Positions 57,418-64,000 of a DNA stretch of 64,000 nt are shown piece by piece. The DNA comes from Lingula anatina (Eukaryota; Brachiopoda; Lingulata; Lingulida; Lingulidae): NCBI RefSeq assembly GCF_001039355.2, contig NW_019775532.1, positions 12,355 through 76,354 of the forward strand, written 5' to 3'. The notes beneath the pieces are model-generated. The model was not told the origin of the DNA. It saw only the letters and a program-made list of their open reading frames with translations, and made no database searches. The first letter of the stretch is position 1. Each line of letters starts with the position of its first letter. The position numbers and the translations under genes were made by a program.

Positions 57418-58106
57418 GCACAGTACCAAAGTGAAAAAAATACAGCATTATCAAATAATTGAATTGAATGAATGGTCTTCCCATTCGAAGCAACTGATGA
57501 TCTTTCATGTTGAACATCCTCACAGCATTTGCTGTCAATTTCTTATGGATTTCCAAAAGGACAAAGTGCTACAATGTAGCGATAAAAAGGAGGGGAAAAT
57601 CAATCATTTTCAATCCAATATGTTCACATTGGTACTAGTATTTAACCACTCTTGTGCGTTTGTTAGGAGACATTGACGTTGAAGACTTCTGAAGCAGAAT
57701 GGCTGATATATTTAAACTCTTCCCGAGGAAAAATCTATAAATATCGTTAATGCAGTTGTGTGATCAGTAGCTGAATCTGAGAGAAGGTTTTTTCTTTCCG
57801 AAAATAAAAACATTTGTCGTTTTCCGTATCACTACCCAAAGTATAGTGTATGTAACTCTTAGACAAAGTGCTAAGTATGAGCGTAGGCGACGAATAAATG
57901 CGCGATTTTCAGAGTGATAATGAAAAGCTACTTAAAAAGTCTCTTAAGAATTAATATTCACTAAATATCTGCAATCCATACCTCTAGAATGCGACAGAGG
58001 CCGATGGTGCGTTGAAAGAGAAGGTTAAGACTGTTTGAATCAGCTGCAAACAGTTTCCTGAATGCAGTGTAACACAAGAAAAAGTTGTTTATTTTGGAGA
58101 GTAAAA

Positions 58107-58130
58107 CTCGTCTTCTTTCTTTTTTACAGG
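58107..58130 (+). promoter_or_regulatory. Candidate 3' splice site of a 5'-UTR exon of the second GPCR
   Basis: A strong pyrimidine tract and AG (TCTTCTTTCTTTTTTACAG) end at 58129, 190 bp before the start codon. This suggests a leader exon further upstream, possibly within the duplicated segment. Confidence 0.5.
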
Positions 58131-58318
58131 ACACCACTTTTCTATTTGCCCGTTTACTGGAGAAGAGGACACCAAAATATAAAGATACCTTTTGACAACA
58201 AAGGACGCCTTTTAAAGTGAACACCTGCACTTTCATAACGTTAGAAGTCAATTAAAGGTCAACAACCGATTCAGGTCGATTCATTCCATCCATCACTTGT
58301 ACAACCCTGGACACTGAA

Positions 58319-59464
58319 ATGCCTGAGTGTGCTTGTAACTCGACTGTGAACTGTACACTTGACCTTTACAGCCGTATGGAGTGGTTAGAAATACTAGATG
58401 TCTATGCTCCAGTGGCTCTAGCTGTGGATAGATACGTGACGCCAATATGGTACGTGGTTGGGATAATAGGCAATGCAATTGCCTGTGCCATATGGTGCAG
58501 CAGTAGCATGCGGAAATCTAACACAGCGGCATACTACCTGGCAGCTCTTGCAGCTTCAGATTTGCTCTTTCTTATATTTCACATTGTGATGGAACTGAAA
58601 ATTGCGTGGAACATAGCAACAATCAATTACCCTGTGCTTTGTGAGGTATTCATGATCGTTTACTACACGCCCCAATATCTCTCCCCAATGTTGGTCTTGG
58701 CATTCACAGCAGAAAGATTTTTTGCCGTCTGTTTTCCTCTGAAGGTTGGATTGCACTGTACCAAACTACGGGCCAAAGTCACAGTGTTTGTCATAATAGC
58801 GGCTACGTTTTCCATGTGCAGTCTGCAGGCATATTTATGGCAATATATTGGGAAAACAAAGACGTGTGAATTTAGACCAGAGATTTTTCAAAGCGAAGGG
58901 TCGTTTGGAAAAGTGTGGACGTGGTCTACAGAGTTGTTTGCATTCGCTTTAGTTCCTCTTGTTATCCTTGGTTTAAACATTTGCGTCATTAAGGCATTGT
59001 GGGAGTTAACACCCCACGTACTTCCGGTCACCACACAACCAGGCCATGCAACAGAGGTACACCCACAAGATAACAACCATGTCAAAACAGTTTCCACGTT
59101 CATGTTACTTTCAGTTTCGTTTTTCGTGATTTTCATGACGTTGCCAGCGACCCTGGTCTACGCCCTGGGATACGCATATGCAGAAGGGGACCCCTGTCTC
59201 TCAGACATTGAAATAAGAAACGACGCCAGATGGCAGTCTTTCTTTGCCTTCATAACTGCACGAAAGATTATTGAGGAAGTCTGTCTGTCGCACTATGCGT
59301 GTAATATCTTCATCTATTGCATCACTGGTACACGCTTTCGAGGCATCCTTATAAACAAAGTTAAAAATTGTCAGTTTATGCAGTCATGTCAGTCGACGAA
59401 GAATCATGACAGTTGTCTGATGTCTGTTAGGTCATCTAGTGCTACTCACACGACAAAGTGTTAG
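58319..59464 (+). CDS. Class-A (rhodopsin-like) GPCR, neuropeptide-receptor-like, paralogue 2
   Basis: Single-exon coding region, 381 aa. The short N-terminus has NST and NCT glycosylation sites. Helices lie at about 42-60 (IIGNA), 70-93 (LAASD), 109-134, 154-175, 201-226, 259-283 and 306-333. Cys108 and Cys183 fit the conserved disulphide. The DRY position is ERF (132-134), helix 6 has FMTLP, and the NPxxY position is NIFIY (329-333). The third intracellular loop is His/Thr-rich and differs most from paralogue 1. The C-tail has Cys residues (NCQFMQSC) that could be lipidated. It shares roughly half its residues with 37635-38879, including EIL, PIWY, MELKIAW and SVSFFVIF blocks. The ligand is unknown. 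Confidence 0.92.
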   Translation: MPECACNSTVNCTLDLYSRMEWLEILDVYAPVALAVDRYVTPIWYVVGIIGNAIACAIWCSSSMRKSNTAAYYLAALAASDLLFLIFHIVMELKIAWNIATINYPVLCEVFMIVYYTPQYLSPMLVLAFTAERFFAVCFPLKVGLHCTKLRAKVTVFVIIAATFSMCSLQAYLWQYIGKTKTCEFRPEIFQSEGSFGKVWTWSTELFAFALVPLVILGLNICVIKALWELTPHVLPVTTQPGHATEVHPQDNNHVKTVSTFMLLSVSFFVIFMTLPATLVYALGYAYAEGDPCLSDIEIRNDARWQSFFAFITARKIIEEVCLSHYACNIFIYCITGTRFRGILINKVKNCQFMQSCQSTKNHDSCLMSVRSSSATHTTKC

Positions 59465-60534
59465 AAGGCTTTTTACTAATAGCCACTTAGGCCAGACAGT
59501 TGAACACGAAGCCCATAAAGCGGGCTGTTACGATAAATGTGCTTCAGTGTAATTCTACCGTACATTTCATATTGATTTTGCTCAATTAGAATATTAAGGT
59601 TAGATTTATTTGGTTCTGTTCATCCTAATTCGACTTGTTATGTTTAACATCATATGTTGTAAAATACGTTTTGCTTTAAGTCAGCCTTAAAGTGATAGTG
59701 GGCCATATAACCAGTTCAGCAAACTACATACAATATAACTGCGTATTTGTTGGTGTTGCATCCGTGAGTACGCCTACTTACAAGTGCGCAAATCTCTTGC
59801 CAAATGTCAAGTGGCCTGGATAGAAAAATTCTCGAACTTTTCATTTCCTAGCAATTATCCGCTATATTAGGGAGATTTGTATGTTTTGCAATTTATTCTC
59901 TCCGCACAGAAGTCAGTAAGTGAACATGTAAAAAATACACTTAACGCGCTCTCGCGAATTCCGAAACCATAACCATAGCGCTTGAGGCAAATAATATTAG
60001 TCTAAATATTCTTTGAAAAGTATCATTAATCGGTCCTCCTACCACTGGCAAACTGTTCTTGCTTCCTCTATCAAGAACCAATTCATTCATTTAGCTTCTC
60101 CAAGAATATTCACTATTTTCCCAACATTTGTTTTACTTTGATTTTCCTAGGTTTTGTTTGGTAAAAAGGAAGGCTGAATTGGCATGATGGAATTGTCTTC
60201 ACTTAAGCTGTTTTTTTTTTCATAAATGTTGACAAAGTTCTATTGTCGTACTTAAAATTTACTAGGGAGCTATATTTGATAAAAACTGAAAGCGGGTTGA
60301 ATTCGGAAATCAACATGATTGGTTAATTTTCTCGAACCTGATGGGCACATTTTGTTGTCTTTTGGAACGCTGTTACGTAAAGTTTCCTTATATCCAATAT
60401 ATAGTGCTACATGGAGGATTGTGCATGTTAAATCCATGTCAAAATCTTTTATATCTTATTTTGCTTTGAAAGAAACAGCTGAAATTTTGTGACTTATTTG
60501 AATGTGACTGTGCAGTTTCCCTCATTATTTTTAT
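59465..60534. other. 3' region of the second GPCR gene
   Basis: AT-rich, no recognised gene up to the piggyBac-type element. Confidence 0.5.
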
Positions 60535-60877
60535 TTAAAGGGATAATAACTCTTCGTATGAGATCTATATTTCACAATAAAAACACTGAATAACTCACAG
60601 AAATATAATATATTTTGTTTTACCACAAAAACGGCAGTTATAGCTATTATTCTGATGTCTGAGCTTGTCTTTAGACCACGTGACCTTCATTGATGGCTAT
60701 ACTCTGTTAAAATCTCTTAAGAGATTTTAACAAAAAACCAAACTTTTTAGAAAAAAACCAGGGACTAACTTTGAATGTAAAAATGGATTCATAAACCATT
60801 GGTAAGTATGGGAAAATTGTTGTTTACTCCAGGAAAATTCATTTTTTGGCCGAAACGAAGAGTTATTATCCCTTTAA
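60535..60877. mobile_element. PiggyBac-type MITE with TTAA target sites
   Basis: The 335-bp element at 60539-60873 has perfect 19-bp terminal inverted repeats AGGGATAATAACTCTTCGT and its complement. It is flanked on both sides by TTAA (60535-60538 and 60874-60877), the target site of piggyBac transposases. A perfect 26-bp palindrome lies inside at 60706-60731 (CTCTTAAGAG core). It has no coding capacity. Confidence 0.88.
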
Positions 60878-60910
60878 GTAACTAATCATATTTGCTGTTT
60901 TATAGTAAAA

Positions 60911-60938
60911 GCTCTCTCTCTCTCTCTCTCTCTCTCTC
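60911..60938. repeat. (CT)n microsatellite
   Basis: About 14 dinucleotide units. Confidence 0.95.
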
Positions 60939-62129
60939 GTTTAATTTCCTGTTGTGAGTTTGTTCATGGTTTTCCCATATAGGATAACAACAGCTTTACA
61001 CTTACTGTTGAGTGCATTTGATTATAGCGTTTAAATAAATGCGGTGGTTCAGAAACGTGTATAAATGCCTGACCAGAAAACGACAAAATTGTGAACATTT
61101 CCGAAGGCAGGCCGCATCTGTTGTTGAGGATGAGTTTGCTGTATGATTTTCGCATTCATTTTGCACAGTTATCATCAAATTTGTTTCTTGGGTATTTAAC
61201 TCTCCGTAACCTCGATGTCTAGTTTTATATATTTTAATTCATTAAACTATTAATACACTCGACGCTTCTGCATGACATTTAATGCAAGTGCAATAACTAA
61301 TTACTTGTGTAAAATACACCTGCGTGCATATTAAGTAAGGATATACGCGTCCATGTATCCATACGTGGTGCTGTGTGAATTGAGGACTGAAGCCAAAATG
61401 TTGTTAATGACAATGTTTGTAAACTGTTCATCGGGAGTGCAGGAATCCCTGTCTTGCTTGCCAACGGAAGCCAAATAAAGAGTATTTTAGTCACAGCAGT
61501 GTCTGTAAACGGTTCATTTAGAGTGCAGGCGCGTAGGTGACTGTGGCACATGAGTGGCCAATTTAATGTCAACCTTTACAAATAGACTTAACAAATATCT
61601 CACTTTTTTGTCTGATGTTTTGTTATTTCTCAGCATTTATGCGGTGTGCTTTTACAACATTGGTATTCCATTCATTAATAAATATAGGATTATTCAAGAA
61701 AAAATCGGACAACAAGACAACAAATACAAATCGGCTTTATTATTATAGCAATCACAATATCTATTTATATTACCTATCAATTTAAAAAGTGGTCTCTTGG
61801 GGAACTTTCAGGGGATGACAAGAGTTTTGCACCATGCTATTTTCAGTTGAATGACAGTTAAATATCCATTTTTTTCTTGTTTGTATTTTATTGAGATCTC
61901 GCAGAGTTGGGTCGATCAACGTAGACCAATGGTGTGTATTCGAATGGGGTCTAATTCTACTATATACCCGGTAATAGGTTTAAAATATATGTAAGTTATG
62001 TTTTTACATGTAGATCACCATACATATTTTGTAGGATAGCCACATGGCCTCAAAATTGATACCGCCCTTCAGGGCAAAGACTCGTGAGGAGGAAGTCATT
62101 TTGGGGGGCTATGTTGGGCTAAGTTCTAA
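60939..62129. other. Intergenic, no recognised gene
   Basis: AT-rich. Two diverged copies of a motif of about 40 bp (TGTAAACTGTTCAT near 61417 and TGTAAACGGTTCAT near 61503) are present. No gene was recognised. Confidence 0.4.
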
Positions 62130-62660
62130 AGACACCGTGGATTAGGGTGTTTTTGTTAAAGGGGAAGAAAATTTGCCACCTGATTTCTACTACCGTCCCA
62201 CAAGTGCTCAAAGGGGGGTGAGACTGGGGATTGCGCCAGCCAGTCCATCCTGTTGATTTATTGCTGGCGAAGCCGCTAGTGGTCTTCCCCGTCCCTTCGA
62301 GGTGTGGCATTATTATCCTGAGAAATAAACGGATGATTCCTGTCCGCAGAAATGTTTTCTATTAATGACAAAAGGTGTTGGTCCAGGATTCCAATGCTGT
62401 GCTGGTGATTGAGGTTCCCATACCCAGTACCAGTAATCAATACACCCCAAACTATTATTGTGCGTTGTGCGGACACGTTCTCTGTTAAATAGGCAGTGGC
62501 TGATGTTCCCCATGCTCTCACTGTCCTCACTGTTTATGTTGCACATGGAGTCACCGGAAAACACACGATGGCACCAGTTTCGACGTAAGGTCTATGCAAT
62601 GGTTCTTGCAGACCTCACTCCTCTCCCTCGGTTTAACGAATTTTCTTTTGCTACCAAAGT
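62130..62660 (-). mobile_element. Tc1/mariner-type transposase relic
   Basis: Minus-strand reading across frames gives, in order, RNWCHRVFSGDSMCN (compare W..V.FSDES), TIIVWGVLITGTGYG (compare VWGGI), ILDQHLLSLIENISADRNHP then FISQDNNATP (compare QDNA..H with the second catalytic Asp), and INRMDWLAQSPVSPPFEHLW (compare DWPA.SPDLNPIEH.W). This motif order is diagnostic for the catalytic domain of Tc1-family transposases. Several frameshifts and stops make it non-functional. Terminal repeats were not located. Confidence 0.85.
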
Positions 62661-64000
62661 GAATTAATAAACGTATAATGTGCAAACGCTTCGCAAAATG
62701 ACACAAAAGAGTCCAAAGAATTATATCAATTTAGCTGATGATGCCACCAAATAATTTTTTCTATCAGTGATGAGGCTAGACGATGAAGACATTGCACTGT
62801 ATTTGTGTGGCTGCAGTGTAGGCAGCATTTCCACACCACTAAAGATATTAAAGGAAAAGAATCTGATCATGCTGATTTTTTATAGGAACTTGTCTTTTTA
62901 GTAAACAAAGCCACTCAGTAAATTGAAGGAAAACAGAATAATGGTTTAGTACAGATAAATACGGTGTATTTAAATAGTATTATATGTACAATAATATGAG
63001 TCACACAGACATCATTGAAGCATAAAGATCTGTCTAAAAACGGGTCAAAGGCCGTGTGTTTGTTCTTGGAGAAAAAGACAAATAAAAATAGTCAGTATAT
63101 TAACAAATTGTTTCTTGTTTGTTTCTTTCCATAGTCCAATTGCATTTGTATTGATTTTCAAATTTTTTTCTGTGACGAATCGCTAAGAAGACAACTTGGG
63201 AGTGCGATGTCTGTGAAGGGGATTGTGGTAGGAGTTCCAACGCATCATGTTTTAACTCACGTACAGATAAAGCTTAGTAAAGGATGAACAACGTTTTCAT
63301 AGACAGTGTTTTACGGGAGTTATGGAATACATTAAAATCTGTTAACATTGCTTTAGTTAAAAGGAAACCGTACGTATGGGGAATAGGGTCAACAAGGTAA
63401 ATGAAACGACAAAGGAGGGGAGGCAAATTTGTTGAACTTTTCCTTTTAAATATTCGTTTGTTGTCAAATTTATTTTCATTTATTTCTACTTTATTTCTTA
63501 CTTTACCCAGTATTCATTTACTTGTTATCTTAGTCATTTATAGTTAATAAACTTTGGTGCATTGTATACAGCGTCATTGAAACTGTTGTTTATTTCTCGC
63601 TATGAGATTGAGCTTAACAGGGATTCTTTGTCGTAAGACTGCATAACAGCAACCAAAATAAAAACAATATATCATCTGTCTTGGACATGAGGGTTGTCTA
63701 AATATAACTTTTTTACTTGTAGATCTGATGGAAAATTCTCTCATTGAAGTTTCTTAAGGGGGCGTTTTATTAGGGATCAGGATGTGAGGTGACAATAATG
63801 AACAGATCAGACAAAATCAAACCCCAAGAAAATCGATACTCAGTCATTGTAGGAGCTAGGTTTGTACAACATAGTGAACGCTGTTGAACATTTTTCTCAA
63901 TATTATCTCGCAGGCTACATGTGTACCCTGCAATAAACCACGACCTAAAATGCCTCTATGCAGTCGTGACAAAGGACACAGCGACAGGCAACAAGTTTCT
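62661..64000. other. Intergenic to the right edge, no recognised gene
   Basis: AT-rich with no homologous coding segment seen. Confidence 0.5.

Larger units (their letters stand above)
53332..57927. repeat. Tandem segmental duplication, copy 2
   Basis: Copy of 48810-53328, 4.6 kb including a 100-N gap. It ends 391 bp before the start codon of the second GPCR gene, so it may include that gene's upstream region. It carries a small insertion (near 56310-56345) and other indels relative to copy 1. Confidence 0.97.

Noticed and set aside
57218-57556. Open frames running through the N gap
   Set aside because: Their length comes from unknown bases.

Overview
This is eukaryotic (animal) nuclear DNA. 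The genes are intron-containing with GT-AG splice sites, the background is AT-rich, microsatellites are abundant, and there are LINE, Tc1-like and MITE relics. Gene content and repeat style fit a lophotrochozoan or similar marine invertebrate; I cannot name the species.

Left third (1-19.4 kb), gene-dense: (i) the 5' two-thirds of a ZFR (zinc-finger RNA-binding protein) gene on the minus strand, running off the left edge, with first coding exon ending in ATG at 6671; (ii) head-to-head with it, a two-exon MYORG-like GH31 glycosidase-family membrane protein (7597-10949, 759 aa) whose expected active-site acids appear replaced; (iii) tail-to-tail with that, a six-exon 369-aa multi-pass membrane protein of unknown function (13498-16203, minus); (iv) head-to-head with (iii), a seven-exon CENP-H kinetochore gene (17087-19440, 237 aa). 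So there are two divergent promoter regions of about 0.9 kb each. The introns and intergenic gaps carry short non-autonomous transposons and fold-back hairpins.

Middle and right (19.4-64 kb), gene-poor: two paralogous class-A GPCR genes with intronless coding regions on the plus strand (37635-38879 and 58319-59464), about 20 kb apart. The remainder is repeats: two LINE reverse-transcriptase relics, a Tc1/mariner transposase relic, a piggyBac-type MITE with TTAA flanks, a large inverted repeat around 41.7-43.7 kb, small tandem duplications and many microsatellites. A roughly 4.5-kb segment is present twice in tandem (48810-53328 and 53332-57927). A single N lies at the junction and a 100-N gap lies in copy 2, so a haplotype or assembly artefact is a serious possibility.

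The genes do not form one pathway; they look like independently regulated housekeeping genes plus a small local receptor family. The most notable observations are the likely pseudo-glycosidase, an apparent pair of mutually exclusive ZFR exons, and the tandem segment in front of the second GPCR.
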